Shown here: positions 51,630 through 62,299 of the stretch, piece by piece | How positions within the stretch are numbered: position 1 is the stretch's first letter | How the letters are laid out: the number at the start of each line of letters is the position of its first letter | Source of the DNA: Piscirickettsiaceae bacterium | GTDB taxonomy: Bacteria; Pseudomonadota; Gammaproteobacteria; Nitrosococcales; Methylophagaceae | Assembly: GCA_013215805.1 (NCBI GenBank) | Contig: JABSQM010000002.1 | Coordinates: forward strand, 1 to 64,000 | DNA length: 64,000 nucleotides | Reading direction: 5' to 3' | Translations under genes and position numbers: made by a program | Notes under the pieces: model-generated | The model's input: only the letters and a program-made list of their open reading frames with translations | Databases searched by the model: none | What the model was told of the DNA's origin: nothing

Positions 51630-53042
51630 TTAAACTCCCAACTGTTGGGGTAACTCACGCGCCATTGCGCCAATATCACCGGCTCCCAATGTAATTACTA
51701 AATCACCATCTTGAACAAGAGATGATAGTAATGTGAATAATTTATGCTTACTTTCTGCAAATATAGGTTCAATGTGACCCAATAAATAAATTGCGTGACA
51801 TAAACTACGAGCATCAGCACCTACTATTCTATTTTCACCAGCAGAATAAACCTCTAAAATAATTAACACATCTACACTAGATAAGATTTGGGCAAAGTCC
51901 TCAAATAAATCTCGAGTACGCCCATAACGATGTGGTTGAAATACAGCCACCAGCCTTTTGTCGGGCCAACCTAATTTAATAGCGGATATTGTTGCCGCGA
52001 TTTCAGTTGGATGATGACCATAATCATCAACTAATAAAAATTGGCCACTATTAGTTTTAATATTACCAATGATATCAAAGCGACGTTTTATCCCTGCAAA
52101 CTGCACCAAGGCACGCTGACATGATTCTATGGAAACGCCTAAACTTCTGGCAACAGCAAGACCGGCTACTGCATTCAATGCATTATGCAAACCTGGCATG
52201 TTTAGAGTTACATCGAAATGATAACCTGCCTTTTTATCTTCCATTATTAAATAACTCTTCCCCCGTTCCTGTCTCAGTGCTATAAGCTGGAAATCAGCTT
52301 TGTCATCAGTCCCATACGTCATTAATGGCCGGTTTATTTCAGTAAGTAATTCACGTACCACAGGATCATCGATGCACACCACAGCTAACCCATAAAAGGG
52401 CAGATGATGTAAGAATTCAACAAATACTGTCTTCAGATTATTAAAATTGTCCCCATAAGTAGACATATGATCTTCATCAATATTAGTTACAATGGCCATC
52501 ATCGGATGTAAGTGTAAAAATGAGGCATCACTTTCATCACCTTCGACAACTAAATAACGCCCACTACCTAAGCTGGAATTGCCACCAACACTATTTATGA
52601 GTCCTCCTATAACGAAAGTTGGATCTAATTTACCTTCACTTAATAAAGCTACAATTAAACTTGCGGTCGTCGTCTTGCCATGTGTACCAACGACAGCAAT
52701 ACCATAACTAAATCGCATTAATTCAGCCAACATCTCAGCTCTGGGTATAACCGAAATTTGCCGCTCACGAGCAGCGAGTACCTCAGGGTTATCATCGCTT
52801 ACTGCTGTTGTTACAACTACAACATCAACGCCACTTAAATGTTTTGGATCATGGCCAATCATTACATTCGCACCTAGACTGCGTAAGTGTTCAATTAAAC
52901 CATTATCATATAAATCTGAACCTGATACTTGATAGCCAAGATTAATCAGAACTTCGGCAATACCCACCATACCGATACCTCCAATACCCACAAAATGGAT
53001 ATGCTTAACTCTACCTTGCATAACTGAAGATAATTCATGCAT
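51630..53042 (-). CDS. murC: UDP-N-acetylmuramate-L-alanine ligase
   Basis: MurC adds L-Ala to UDP-MurNAc. The ATG at 53042 (MHELSSVMQGRVKHIHFVG) overlaps the end of murG by 8 bp, a pattern repeated in this cluster; another ATG at 53021 would also fit, and the frame runs to 53087. The glycine-rich IHFVGIGGIGMVGIAE, the P-loop GTHGKTTT (near 118), HNALNAVAG and a C-terminal DVLIILEVYSAGE segment identify it. Length is about 470 aa. Confidence 0.96.
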   Translation of the reverse strand: MHELSSVMQGRVKHIHFVGIGGIGMVGIAEVLINLGYQVSGSDLYDNGLIEHLRSLGANVMIGHDPKHLSGVDVVVVTTAVSDDNPEVLAARERQISVIPRAEMLAELMRFSYGIAVVGTHGKTTTASLIVALLSEGKLDPTFVIGGLINSVGGNSSLGSGRYLVVEGDESDASFLHLHPMMAIVTNIDEDHMSTYGDNFNNLKTVFVEFLHHLPFYGLAVVCIDDPVVRELLTEINRPLMTYGTDDKADFQLIALRQERGKSYLIMEDKKAGYHFDVTLNMPGLHNALNAVAGLAVARSLGVSIESCQRALVQFAGIKRRFDIIGNIKTNSGQFLLVDDYGHHPTEIAATISAIKLGWPDKRLVAVFQPHRYGRTRDLFEDFAQILSSVDVLIILEVYSAGENRIVGADARSLCHAIYLLGHIEPIFAESKHKLFTLLSSLVQDGDLVITLGAGDIGAMARELPQQLGV

Positions 53043-54117
53043 TAGACAAACCCATACATGTATTACTAACATATTTAGCTGCACCAAATCTAGCTTGTAA
53101 CCGTGCAGCTTGAGCCATAGTTAATAACCGATTTCGATTGCAGATCAAATGTTTCATCTTTTCAGCAAGAAGGATAGGTGTGAATGATCTTTCTTGAATT
53201 AACTGGGCAGCCCCAACCTTCACTAAAACAGAAGCATTATGAGTTTGATGATCATCAACTGCATATGGATATGGTATTAATATAGACGCAACACCTATTG
53301 CAGATAACTCGGCAATTGTTAATGCACCTGCACGACATATAACTAAATCCGCCCAAGAATAACTAGCTGCCATGTCATCAATAAATTCTACAATATCAGC
53401 GCTGATATTAACTTCAGCATAAGATCGTTGGCAGTCTCCTATATGTTTTTCGCCACATTGATGCTTAATATACGGACGCTGAGATTCATCCAATAATGAT
53501 AAGGATACAGGCATGAAGGTATTCAAAAAACTTGATCCCAAGCTACCACCTAGAACCAAAATTCTTAATGGACCAGTTCGATCTTTAAGACGTTGCCGTG
53601 GCTCAACAACATTTTCCATGCTTAATCGTACCGGATTACCCACCCAATCAGCATCTATATTTTTAGGAAAACTTTGAAAGAATGCTTCCATCACCTTTTG
53701 AGATAAATGAGATAAAAGTCTATTGGTTAACCCGGGGACCGCATTCTGTTCGTGTATAGCCAAAGGTCTCGAACATAGTTTTATTGCGACTCCACCTGGA
53801 CCTGAGGTGAATCCTCCTAAGCCAAACGCTACATCTGGTTTAACTATATCCATTATTTTAAGTGCTTCAAAAACTGCTTTTACTACTTTCAATGGCGCAA
53901 ACAACCACCCTAACACTCCATTCCCACGTAATCCATAAACTGTGATATAATTGATAGGAAAACCAGCATTAACTACTAACTGCGACTCAATTCCTTTCTT
54001 CGTACCCATCCAAAATACATCTACTGATCGATTTCTTAATTCTTCAGCTACTGCAAGTCCAGGAAGAACATGACCTCCAGTTCCACCAGCCATAATTAAA
54101 ACACGTCTTATCATCAT
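53035..54117 (-). CDS. murG: UDP-GlcNAc:lipid I N-acetylglucosaminyltransferase
   Basis: MurG converts lipid I to lipid II at the inner face of the membrane. The 360-residue GT-B protein starts MMIRRVLIMAGGTGGHVLPGLA, with the GGTGGH loop at 11-16. VLGGSLGSSFLN (near 186) and VICRAGALTIAELSAIG (near 262) bind the sugar nucleotide, and PYPYAVDDHQTHNA (near 286) is conserved. It overlaps the ftsW stop (ATGA). Confidence 0.97.
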   Translation of the reverse strand: MMIRRVLIMAGGTGGHVLPGLAVAEELRNRSVDVFWMGTKKGIESQLVVNAGFPINYITVYGLRGNGVLGWLFAPLKVVKAVFEALKIMDIVKPDVAFGLGGFTSGPGGVAIKLCSRPLAIHEQNAVPGLTNRLLSHLSQKVMEAFFQSFPKNIDADWVGNPVRLSMENVVEPRQRLKDRTGPLRILVLGGSLGSSFLNTFMPVSLSLLDESQRPYIKHQCGEKHIGDCQRSYAEVNISADIVEFIDDMAASYSWADLVICRAGALTIAELSAIGVASILIPYPYAVDDHQTHNASVLVKVGAAQLIQERSFTPILLAEKMKHLICNRNRLLTMAQAARLQARFGAAKYVSNTCMGLSNA

Positions 54118-55250
54118 TTTACGATCGCTGACACTTCTTCTGAGAAGCGGGTTTCCTGATCAATACGGAATAATAATGCAACCGCCACACCAACAATAAC
54201 CAAGCTACTCCCACCATAACTCATTAAGGGTAATGTTAGACCTTTCGTTGGCAATACTCCCATATTTACACCCATATTAATATATGCCTGTAAACCCAAC
54301 CAAATACCGATGCCATAGGCAACTTGAGCAGCGAAAATCTGACCCGATATTTCTGCTGCACGACCAATTACCAAGGCACGCCAAATAAATAAAAAAAATA
54401 ATATCATCACCGATATAGCACCCACTAAGCCTAATTCTTCAGCCAATATCGAATATAAAAAATCTGTATGTGCTTCGGGCAAATAAAAGAGCTTTTGCAT
54501 GCTACCACCCAAACCTACTCCCAGCCAACCACCCCTACCAAATGCAATTAGAGCTTGTGTCAATTGAAATCCACTACCGAATGGATCTGCCCATGGATCG
54601 ATAAAACTTTGCAGACGTTGTAATCTATATGGTTCCAACCAAATTAATAATACAAACGACGAACCTATCACACCGATTAAAGTAGCCAATACATCAAGTC
54701 GTATGCCTCCAAGGAACAACATACCTAACACCGTCAAGAGTATAACGACCATCGAACCCATATCAGATTGCATCAATAATAATAATGCAGCAAAACTTAA
54801 CAACAATAGGGGTGCTAAAACTTTGAAGAATGAGCAATTTAAATGACCATGGTGACGCTGCAGAAAATCAGCAATATAAACAATCGAAAACAGTTTCATT
54901 ATTTCGGCCACTTGAAAGTTAATGGGTCCTAAAGGTAACCAACGAGAACTGCCATTTACTTCACGACCGATGCCAGGAATTAGGACCAATATAAGCAGAC
55001 TGAATCCCATGATTAATAACTTCGGAGTATAACGTTGCCAGAAAGACAATCGAATTACAACGGCTCCACTAGCCAAAACTAAACTTACTATAGCAAATAT
55101 TACTTGACGATAAAAATAATATAGTGGTTGCGACATTCTACTGTCAGCTATTGTTATAGAAGCGGAAGCTACCATTACCAGACCAAGCATTAATAATGAC
55201 ATAATGACAAATAGCAAAATACGATCAAAAGTTAGAGTTGACCTAGTCAC
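54114..55250 (-). CDS. ftsW: Lipid II polymerase/cell division protein FtsW
   Basis: FtsW is the SEDS-family glycosyltransferase that polymerises lipid II at the septum with FtsI. The 378-residue protein has about ten transmembrane segments. The conserved AEELGLVGA loop (near 268) with the catalytic-region residues, GREVNGSSRWLPLG (near 93-106) and LPLMSYGGSSLV (near 339) are visible. The GTG start at 55250 overlaps the murD stop by 8 bp (GTGACTAG). Confidence 0.97.
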   Translation of the reverse strand: MTRSTLTFDRILLFVIMSLLMLGLVMVASASITIADSRMSQPLYYFYRQVIFAIVSLVLASGAVVIRLSFWQRYTPKLLIMGFSLLILVLIPGIGREVNGSSRWLPLGPINFQVAEIMKLFSIVYIADFLQRHHGHLNCSFFKVLAPLLLLSFAALLLLMQSDMGSMVVILLTVLGMLFLGGIRLDVLATLIGVIGSSFVLLIWLEPYRLQRLQSFIDPWADPFGSGFQLTQALIAFGRGGWLGVGLGGSMQKLFYLPEAHTDFLYSILAEELGLVGAISVMILFFLFIWRALVIGRAAEISGQIFAAQVAYGIGIWLGLQAYINMGVNMGVLPTKGLTLPLMSYGGSSLVIVGVAVALLFRIDQETRFSEEVSAIVK

Positions 55251-56604
55251 ACGACAACTCCTTTACCTTCAGTTCAAACACTTCACCACGCTCTTCGTAG
55301 CCGCCAAACATATCGAAACTTGCACAAGCGGGGGATAACAATACATTATCACCCGCTTGTGCAAGTTTCGATGCCTTGCCAACAGCATCTTCCATACTAT
55401 ATGCATAAATTATTAATACTGTTCTAGGAACAACCTCAGAAATTACAAATTTGCCCTGACCTAATAAAACAACAACCTTAACTGAACACTCCAATGCTGC
55501 TGTTAATGATGAAAAATCTTGCTTTTTTGAAATACCGCCAGCAATTAATATTAATTTACCTAAATTTAATAAAACTTCTATTGCTACTAAGGTTGCGCCA
55601 ACATTGGTTGACTTGGAATCATTATACCATTTTACTGTTGAAACCTCATTAACATAGCAACAACGATGAGGCAGACCTGTATATTCAACCAATACTCTTA
55701 ACATTAATGACATTGGTAAGGACATTGCTGAACCTAAAGCTATAGCAGATAAAGCATTATATATATTATGTTTACCAATAATTTTCATTTCGGCAACCGC
55801 AATAAGGGGTTGCCCATCCTTCGCTAACCACAGATGGCCTCCCCTTTTCAACAGACCAAGATCAAAATACTTTTCTTCATGAAAACTGAAGCTAATTTGA
55901 CTTCGTCCGGACCGCGCCAGATGATTGGTTGCATCATCATCACAGTTTATCACCATTACACCATCACCATTAAATATCCGTGACTTAACTATTTTATATG
56001 CTTCCATACTATCATATCTATCTAGATGATCTTGGCTAATATTCAATATTACAGAAGCAAATGCATTAAGAGATGTTACAGTTTCTAACTGAAAACTAGA
56101 TAATTCTACAATATAAAAATCAGGAGCGGGCTTAGTAATAAGATCTAATGCTGGAGTGCCCAAATTACCACCCACTCCAATGTTTTTTCCTGATAATTTA
56201 GCCATTTTAGCTAGCAATGTCACAACTGTACTTTTCCCATTTGATCCAGTAATAGCTACAATGGGAGCATTCGCATAGCGAGCAAATAATTCTATATCAC
56301 CAACTATCTCAATACCCAAATTCCTCGCAGCCATAATTTCAGATATACGTGGATCAACACCAGGACTTAATATAATCATGTCCGTCTGTTTCATAAGATC
56401 AAAATCTAATCCTCCAGTCTTAATAAAAACCTCGGGGTTATTGTTTCTAAATACAGATAGAAATGGTGGGAATTCACGTGTATCCATAACTACAATATCA
56501 AGATCATAATTTAATAAAAATTTCACACACGACAATCCTGTAAATCCAAGACCTATAACTACACAATGGCTTAGTTCCGACATGCAATTAGCATTCTTAC
56601 TCAC
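55243..56604 (-). CDS. murD: UDP-N-acetylmuramoylalanine-D-glutamate ligase
   Basis: MurD adds D-Glu to UDP-MurNAc-L-Ala. The 453-residue protein has an N-terminal Rossmann-like VIGLGFTGLSCVKFLL (16-31), the P-loop AITGSNGKSTVVTLLA (near 115), SSFQLET (near 164), the HxxIYNALSA-type KHNIYNALSA segment and VLLSPACASFDMF (near 416). The GTG at 56604 overlaps the mraY stop (TAGTG). Confidence 0.96.
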   Translation of the reverse strand: MSKNANCMSELSHCVVIGLGFTGLSCVKFLLNYDLDIVVMDTREFPPFLSVFRNNNPEVFIKTGGLDFDLMKQTDMIILSPGVDPRISEIMAARNLGIEIVGDIELFARYANAPIVAITGSNGKSTVVTLLAKMAKLSGKNIGVGGNLGTPALDLITKPAPDFYIVELSSFQLETVTSLNAFASVILNISQDHLDRYDSMEAYKIVKSRIFNGDGVMVINCDDDATNHLARSGRSQISFSFHEEKYFDLGLLKRGGHLWLAKDGQPLIAVAEMKIIGKHNIYNALSAIALGSAMSLPMSLMLRVLVEYTGLPHRCCYVNEVSTVKWYNDSKSTNVGATLVAIEVLLNLGKLILIAGGISKKQDFSSLTAALECSVKVVVLLGQGKFVISEVVPRTVLIIYAYSMEDAVGKASKLAQAGDNVLLSPACASFDMFGGYEERGEVFELKVKELSCD

Positions 56605-57680
56605 TATATTCTCAAACTAGATAAACCTACTAACACTAAAAGTACCGTAATGATCCAAAAACGGACCATAATCCTAGGCTCAGGGCACCCCATTAATTCA
56701 TAGTGATGATGAATAGGCGCCATTAAGAACACGCGTTTATAAAAAACTTTATATAGAACTACTTGTAAAATTACAGATAACGCTTCAATGACAAATACCC
56801 CACCCATAATCATGAAAACTAATTCTTGACGTACGAAGATAGCGACTGAACCTAGGGCCGCACCCAATGCCAAAGCGCCAACATCACCCATAAATACACG
56901 TGCTGGATATGTATTAAACCAGAGAAAACCTAAGCTAGCACCAACCACAGAGGCACAAAATACCGTTATTTCACCTGCACCAGGTATAAACGGCACAATA
57001 AGATAATTGGAAAATTCATAATGACCAGTAGTATAACTAAATAACCCTAAAGCTGATGTCACCATCACAATTGGCATTATAGATAAGCCATCTAAACCAT
57101 CAGTTAAATTAACGGCATTACTGCTACCCACGACAACCAGATATACCAGTATCATATGCCAATTACCCAAAGGAATAATTATGTCCTTAAAAAACGGAAT
57201 CATGAACTGAGTTTCTGCTGGTACGAGAGATGTCTGATATATAAAAATAGCTAAGATAGCTCCAATTAATGATTGCCACATATATTTATATCTACCTAAT
57301 AATCCCCCTGAATTTTGACTGACTAGCTTTATGTAATCATCTACAAACCCAATAACACCAAATAACAAAGTTACTGATATCAATAACCAAACATATCGAT
57401 TCAATATATCAGCCCACGACAGGGTGCTAACAACAATGGACACTATAATTGGCACTCCACCCATCGTTGGAGTGCCTAATTTATTCAAATGTGATTTAGG
57501 ACCATCATCTCTAACTACCTGACTTATTCGTTTGAAAACAAGTCTGCGGATCACGATCGGCCCTAAAAGCAATATAATTACTAAGGACATAATAAAGCTG
57601 AAAACAACTCTTATATTCAGATATTGGAATGCAATCAAACCACTATTAACTTGATTTAAACATTCAATGACGTTGATCAC
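56604..57680 (-). CDS. mraY: Phospho-N-acetylmuramoyl-pentapeptide transferase
   Basis: MraY moves phospho-MurNAc-pentapeptide to undecaprenyl phosphate, forming lipid I. I chose the GTG at 57680, which shares a base with the murF stop (TAGTG) and has AAAGG about 7 bp upstream. This gives 358 residues against 360 in E. coli. A TTG at 57701 extends the frame without family support. About ten membrane segments are seen. DDGPKSHLNKLGTPTMGG, the Asp-rich VDDYIKL, NLTDGLDGLS and a HHHYELMG motif mark the active site. Confidence 0.97.
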   Translation of the reverse strand: MINVIECLNQVNSGLIAFQYLNIRVVFSFIMSLVIILLLGPIVIRRLVFKRISQVVRDDGPKSHLNKLGTPTMGGVPIIVSIVVSTLSWADILNRYVWLLISVTLLFGVIGFVDDYIKLVSQNSGGLLGRYKYMWQSLIGAILAIFIYQTSLVPAETQFMIPFFKDIIIPLGNWHMILVYLVVVGSSNAVNLTDGLDGLSIMPIVMVTSALGLFSYTTGHYEFSNYLIVPFIPGAGEITVFCASVVGASLGFLWFNTYPARVFMGDVGALALGAALGSVAIFVRQELVFMIMGGVFVIEALSVILQVVLYKVFYKRVFLMAPIHHHYELMGCPEPRIMVRFWIITVLLVLVGLSSLRI

Positions 57681-59074
57681 TATGTCGCCTTTCTCACACA
57701 AACCAACATATCAACTAGCTTATCCAGCTTCATAGAACGAGAACCTTTAATCAAACAAGTTATTTCATATGTTAGTTCTTGATGTAAATGATGGTACAAT
57801 AAATTCATATCCTCATAATGGGTAGCGCCCTCACCAAATGTATCAACTGCAAATCGACTATTAGTACCAATCACAAATAATTTTTCTATTCCTGAATATT
57901 TAGCATCAATACCAATTTTTTGGTGTAATAATCTACTTCCATTACCTGACTCACTAAAATCTCCCAATACCAACCAATGATTACCAGGGAAGAACTTTAA
58001 AACAGACAATGCCTGCTTGTATGATTCTAGATCTGCATTATAGGTATCATCGACAATCTGAGATCTATTAGGACCGGCTCTTATCTGAAAACGATGTGGC
58101 ACACATTTAATCGCAGCTAAACCTGTAATAATAGATACAGGTTTAATTTGTAACACATAACAGATAGCTGTGGCCGCCAATGCATTTGCAACATTATGAA
58201 TGCCAGAAAGATGCAAATTAATGTGATAACATTCTCCATATAAACTGACTATAAAATTACTAGAAGTCGCATATAACTGTATATTTTGAGCAGTAATATC
58301 TGCCGCATAGTCCAAGCCAAATAATAGAGACTGTTTATCATCTAGCAACTGCTTCCACATTGACATGAAGGGTAGGTTAATATTGATAATTCCTATTCCA
58401 TCCTTAGTTAAACACGAAAAGATCTCACTTTTAGCCTCGGCGACACCTTCAATACTACCAAAGCCTTCCAAATGTGCAGGTGACACATTGTTAATGATGG
58501 CAATATCAGGTTTCACCATCTCAACCAAATTAGCAATCTCGCCATAATGGTTAGCACCCATTTCAATAATGGCAAAATCGTCGCTTTTATCCAATCTAGA
58601 TAGTGTGAGAGGAACTCCTATCTCATTATTGAGATTTCCATGCGTAGATAAAACGGAGCCACAGCGACCTAATACCGATGAAACCATATCTTTTACAGTG
58701 GTTTTACCATTACTACCGGTGATTCCAATAACTTTAGCATCGCATTGCTGACGCCAATAGGCCGCAATTAGTCCAAATGCAGTCACAACATCATCTACTA
58801 ATATTTGCAGCAAGTCGTCATCTTGAAGTTCTGAAACTAATGCAGCACTAGCTCCCGAAATTCGTGCCTGAGCCAAATAATTATGACCATTAACATATTT
58901 ACCTTCTAGAGCGACAAAAAGATTCCCAACTTTCACTCTGCGACTATCAATAACAACGCCATTTATAATGATATCAGATTTAGGAGATATACAAGAAAGG
59001 ATATTAACTATTTCAGAAAGAAGTATATACATACTAATTTTTACTACTCTGACCTTATAATAATTGTCATCCAT
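57680..59074 (-). CDS. murF: UDP-N-acetylmuramoyl-tripeptide-D-alanyl-D-alanine ligase
   Basis: MurF adds D-Ala-D-Ala, the Ddl product, to the UDP-MurNAc tripeptide. DSRRVKVGNLFVALEG (near 45-60), the P-loop GITGSNGKTTVKDM (near 115), EMGANHYGEI (near 170), HNVANALAA and VDDTYNADLESYK are typical. The ATG at 59074 overlaps murE by 8 bp (ATGGATGA). An internal ATG at 59032 (MYILLSEIVNIL) fits the family N-terminus better, so the first 14 residues are uncertain. Confidence 0.95.
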   Translation of the reverse strand: MDDNYYKVRVVKISMYILLSEIVNILSCISPKSDIIINGVVIDSRRVKVGNLFVALEGKYVNGHNYLAQARISGASAALVSELQDDDLLQILVDDVVTAFGLIAAYWRQQCDAKVIGITGSNGKTTVKDMVSSVLGRCGSVLSTHGNLNNEIGVPLTLSRLDKSDDFAIIEMGANHYGEIANLVEMVKPDIAIINNVSPAHLEGFGSIEGVAEAKSEIFSCLTKDGIGIININLPFMSMWKQLLDDKQSLLFGLDYAADITAQNIQLYATSSNFIVSLYGECYHINLHLSGIHNVANALAATAICYVLQIKPVSIITGLAAIKCVPHRFQIRAGPNRSQIVDDTYNADLESYKQALSVLKFFPGNHWLVLGDFSESGNGSRLLHQKIGIDAKYSGIEKLFVIGTNSRFAVDTFGEGATHYEDMNLLYHHLHQELTYEITCLIKGSRSMKLDKLVDMLVCVRKAT

Positions 59075-60593
59075 CAAATGACATAAGCGCTTCCATTACA
59101 ACCTGTGCATCACTGAATGGATATTTAATACCCCTAATTTCTTGATATTTTTCATCCCCTTTTCCAGCCACTAAGATGATATCAGCAATTGCAGCTGCAT
59201 TGATTGCGTAGACAATAGCTTGTTGTCTGTCATGTTCAATATAAACAATACTTGTATTTTTAATACCAACCAGAATATCCTCAACTATTGCCTTATTAGA
59301 TTCACTACGAGGATTATCAGTAGTAATTACTAATCTATCCGCATTATTTTCCGCACTAGAACCCATTAATGCACGCTTGCCCTTATCCCGATCACCACCA
59401 CAACCGAATATACACCACAACTTACCTTGAGCAGATAAATGCATCCGTAGAGAAGTTATAGCTTGCGATAAAGCATCTGGAGTATGAGCAAAATCTATAG
59501 CGACATATACTCGCCCATTACCTCCATAAATTTCCATTCGCCCCCTAATTGAATGACAGTGAGAAATAGCTTCAGACGCATCTCCGAAAGGAATTCCGAT
59601 AGCCAGTAATACCTGAGTAGCCGCTAGAAGATTATCTACATTAAATCTCCCCATTAATGCAGCACTTATTTCAGCAGTTTTAAATTGACTTCGTAATTTA
59701 AAGCTGATACCTTCAGGTTTCACCATGATATCTACAGCTTGAATATGTAAATTGGAATTATCCTGTAAGGAAGTATTCCTGCTATACGTCAGTAACTGTG
59801 TATCGGTACAATCTAATTCTGTAGCTAAAATTTTGCCAAATGCATCATTCGTATTAATTATCGCATGTTTGATACTTCTAAACTGAAACAAGTGCTGTTT
59901 TGCAGCAACATAATTTTCCATGCTCTTATGATAATCGAGGTGCTCGCGACTCAAATTTGTGAATACTCCAATATCAATGTGCACTCCATTTAGACGCCCT
60001 TGATCCAATCCATGAGAAGAAGCTTCAATGACGACATGGCCAATTCCTTGTTTTCTAAAATTTGCAAATGTTGATTGTAATACCACGGAATTAGGGGTCG
60101 TCATACCATTGAATATTAATTGATTAACCCTACCAACGCCCGACGTACCAATTATCCCACAAGGGATATATAGAAATTCAAGCGCCTGGGCAACAAAATG
60201 ACTAACTGATGTCTTACCGTTTGTGCCAGTTATTCCAATAATTGATAGATTATCAGATGGATATCTATAAAATTTTGCCGCAATATCACCAATAATATAT
60301 TGTAAATTATCCACAGAATATGTGCTTACAGTATGTTGATAACAGACCGTTTTTTCTTTACATAGCAACGGCTGCATACTATCATAAACTACAGCTACAG
60401 CTCCATTGTTGATAGCTTGGCTTAAATAAGATAAACGTCGTTTTCCTTCTTTTTCTAAAGACAGAAATAGACTGCCAACGGATATATCTCGACTATCCAA
60501 TGTTATATCAGTCAAACTAATATTATTTAATGGAATTGGTTGAGATGACATTCCAAGTAACAACTCATGTACATCCATACCTACATCGCTCAT
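59067..60593 (-). CDS. murE: UDP-N-acetylmuramoyl-L-alanyl-D-glutamate-2,6-diaminopimelate ligase
   Basis: MurE adds the third amino acid of the stem peptide. The 508-residue protein has DSRDISVGSLFLSLE (near 33), the P-loop GITGTNGKTSVSHF (near 118-131), a SHGLDQGRLNG segment and the DNPRSE motif (near 416). DNPR is the hallmark of enzymes specific for meso-diaminopimelate, so the wall is of the usual Gram-negative type. It starts with ATG at 60593, overlapping the ftsI stop (ATGA). Confidence 0.97.
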   Translation of the reverse strand: MSDVGMDVHELLLGMSSQPIPLNNISLTDITLDSRDISVGSLFLSLEKEGKRRLSYLSQAINNGAVAVVYDSMQPLLCKEKTVCYQHTVSTYSVDNLQYIIGDIAAKFYRYPSDNLSIIGITGTNGKTSVSHFVAQALEFLYIPCGIIGTSGVGRVNQLIFNGMTTPNSVVLQSTFANFRKQGIGHVVIEASSHGLDQGRLNGVHIDIGVFTNLSREHLDYHKSMENYVAAKQHLFQFRSIKHAIINTNDAFGKILATELDCTDTQLLTYSRNTSLQDNSNLHIQAVDIMVKPEGISFKLRSQFKTAEISAALMGRFNVDNLLAATQVLLAIGIPFGDASEAISHCHSIRGRMEIYGGNGRVYVAIDFAHTPDALSQAITSLRMHLSAQGKLWCIFGCGGDRDKGKRALMGSSAENNADRLVITTDNPRSESNKAIVEDILVGIKNTSIVYIEHDRQQAIVYAINAAAIADIILVAGKGDEKYQEIRGIKYPFSDAQVVMEALMSFDG

Positions 60594-62299
60594 TTTCGCA
60601 TTAACTTGATATCTGCAATAGGGAAATTATCTGGAGCAATATCCAATAGTCGCATAGCTATGGTCATCACCTCTGAAAACACTGGTGCAGCAACTAAACC
60701 ACCGTAATACCTATTTCCCCGAGGAGAATCTACCGTAATCACCATTGAAAGACGTGGGTTTTTAGCAGGAATTACCCCTGCAAACGATGATATATACTGA
60801 TCATCCGAGTAGCCACCAGATGTAGCTTTTTTGATCGTGCCAGTCTTTCCTGCGACAGTATAATTTGTAACTGCAGCCTTTTGAGCTGTGCCACCTACTT
60901 GAACGACCTTTTCCATCATAGTTAATACTTGTTTCATAACATTTGTAGAATATACGCGACGCCCCATGGACGACAACTCATCAGTTTTAAGAAAACTAAC
61001 AGGACGTAATATACCTCCATTCGCCAGCACACTATATGCCCGCGCTAATTGTAATGAGGTCGTAGTGACACCATAACCATATGCTAAGGCTGCTCTATCA
61101 AGTCTTTGCCATGTTTGAGGATCTGGCATATTGCCTATTGCTTCACCAGGAAAGTATGCACCAGTAGCCTCAGTCAAGCCAAATGCTGAAAAACTTTGCC
61201 ATAACTCTTCTGGTTCAAGTGCTAAGGCAATTTTACTAGCAGCCACATTGCTCGACTTTTGAATTAAAGTAGAAAGATTAATTTCACCATAATTTCTGGA
61301 GTCCTTGATAATATGGCCACCAACTTTGAACGCACCAGGTCGAGTATCAATCTTAGAAGTCAAATTAAATTTACCAGATTCCAAGCTTCCAGCGACAATG
61401 AAAGGCTTTACCGTTGAACCCGGCTCAAACACATCAGTCACAGCACGATTCCTGAAATTGCTGATTTTACTGCTATGACTATTATTAGGGTTAAATGATG
61501 GCTGATTCACCATCGCAAGTACCTCGCCAGTATTAATATCAAGAATGACAGCCGTTCCAGAATGTGCATGAAACTTAATCACAGCTGATTTTAGGGCTTG
61601 ATATGTTAGATACTGCAATCGTAAGTCTATACTTAAAATAATATTTTGACCAATTTTTGCAGCTCTTAATTGTTCACCGCCACCAACATAACTACCATGG
61701 CTATCACGAATCATACGTTTCAAACCAGGTAAACCTCCTAATACATGATTATGAACCAACTCCAATCCTTCTTGTCCTACATCATCAACATTCGTGAACC
61801 CAATCAAATGAGAAGTAACTTCCCCTGTAGGGTAATAGCGTTTATATTCACGTTGCAACCCCACACCTGCAATATTAAGATGTCTCACTTTAGCCGATAG
61901 TTCCGGCATAAGTAGTCTCTTTATATAAATAAATTTTCTTTTATCATATCTAGCTATTCTCTTCCGAATTCCGCTAACTCTAATCCCTATAATTTCTGCT
62001 AAATGCTTCAAATCCTGATCATTGGGATCTACCTCTTGAGGATTCAACCAGACTGAATATACAGGTGTGCTAATTGCTAATGGCTCACCATATCTATCTA
62101 ATATCATACCTCTATGAACAGCTATAGGAACTTTACGTATATGACGAGCAACGCCCTGGTCTCGCAAAAAATCAATATCTAAAATCTGAATATAAACTAA
62201 TCTACACCCTAACCCTGACACTAATACTATCAAGATAAAACGAACCAAATGTAATCGCCAAACACTTACATAACCCAGAGTTTTTTTCTGTTCCTTCAT
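60590..62299 (-). CDS. ftsI: Peptidoglycan D,D-transpeptidase FtsI (PBP3)
   Basis: FtsI cross-links septal peptidoglycan with FtsW. The 569-residue protein has one transmembrane anchor (about 15-35), a dimerisation-type domain (about 55-215) and a transpeptidase domain with the catalytic EPGSTVKPF (near 293, SxxK), SSN (near 347) and KTGT (near 485). All three penicillin-binding motifs are intact. The start overlaps ftsL by 4 bp. Confidence 0.97.
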   Translation of the reverse strand: MKEQKKTLGYVSVWRLHLVRFILIVLVSGLGCRLVYIQILDIDFLRDQGVARHIRKVPIAVHRGMILDRYGEPLAISTPVYSVWLNPQEVDPNDQDLKHLAEIIGIRVSGIRKRIARYDKRKFIYIKRLLMPELSAKVRHLNIAGVGLQREYKRYYPTGEVTSHLIGFTNVDDVGQEGLELVHNHVLGGLPGLKRMIRDSHGSYVGGGEQLRAAKIGQNIILSIDLRLQYLTYQALKSAVIKFHAHSGTAVILDINTGEVLAMVNQPSFNPNNSHSSKISNFRNRAVTDVFEPGSTVKPFIVAGSLESGKFNLTSKIDTRPGAFKVGGHIIKDSRNYGEINLSTLIQKSSNVAASKIALALEPEELWQSFSAFGLTEATGAYFPGEAIGNMPDPQTWQRLDRAALAYGYGVTTTSLQLARAYSVLANGGILRPVSFLKTDELSSMGRRVYSTNVMKQVLTMMEKVVQVGGTAQKAAVTNYTVAGKTGTIKKATSGGYSDDQYISSFAGVIPAKNPRLSMVITVDSPRGNRYYGGLVAAPVFSEVMTIAMRLLDIAPDNFPIADIKLMRK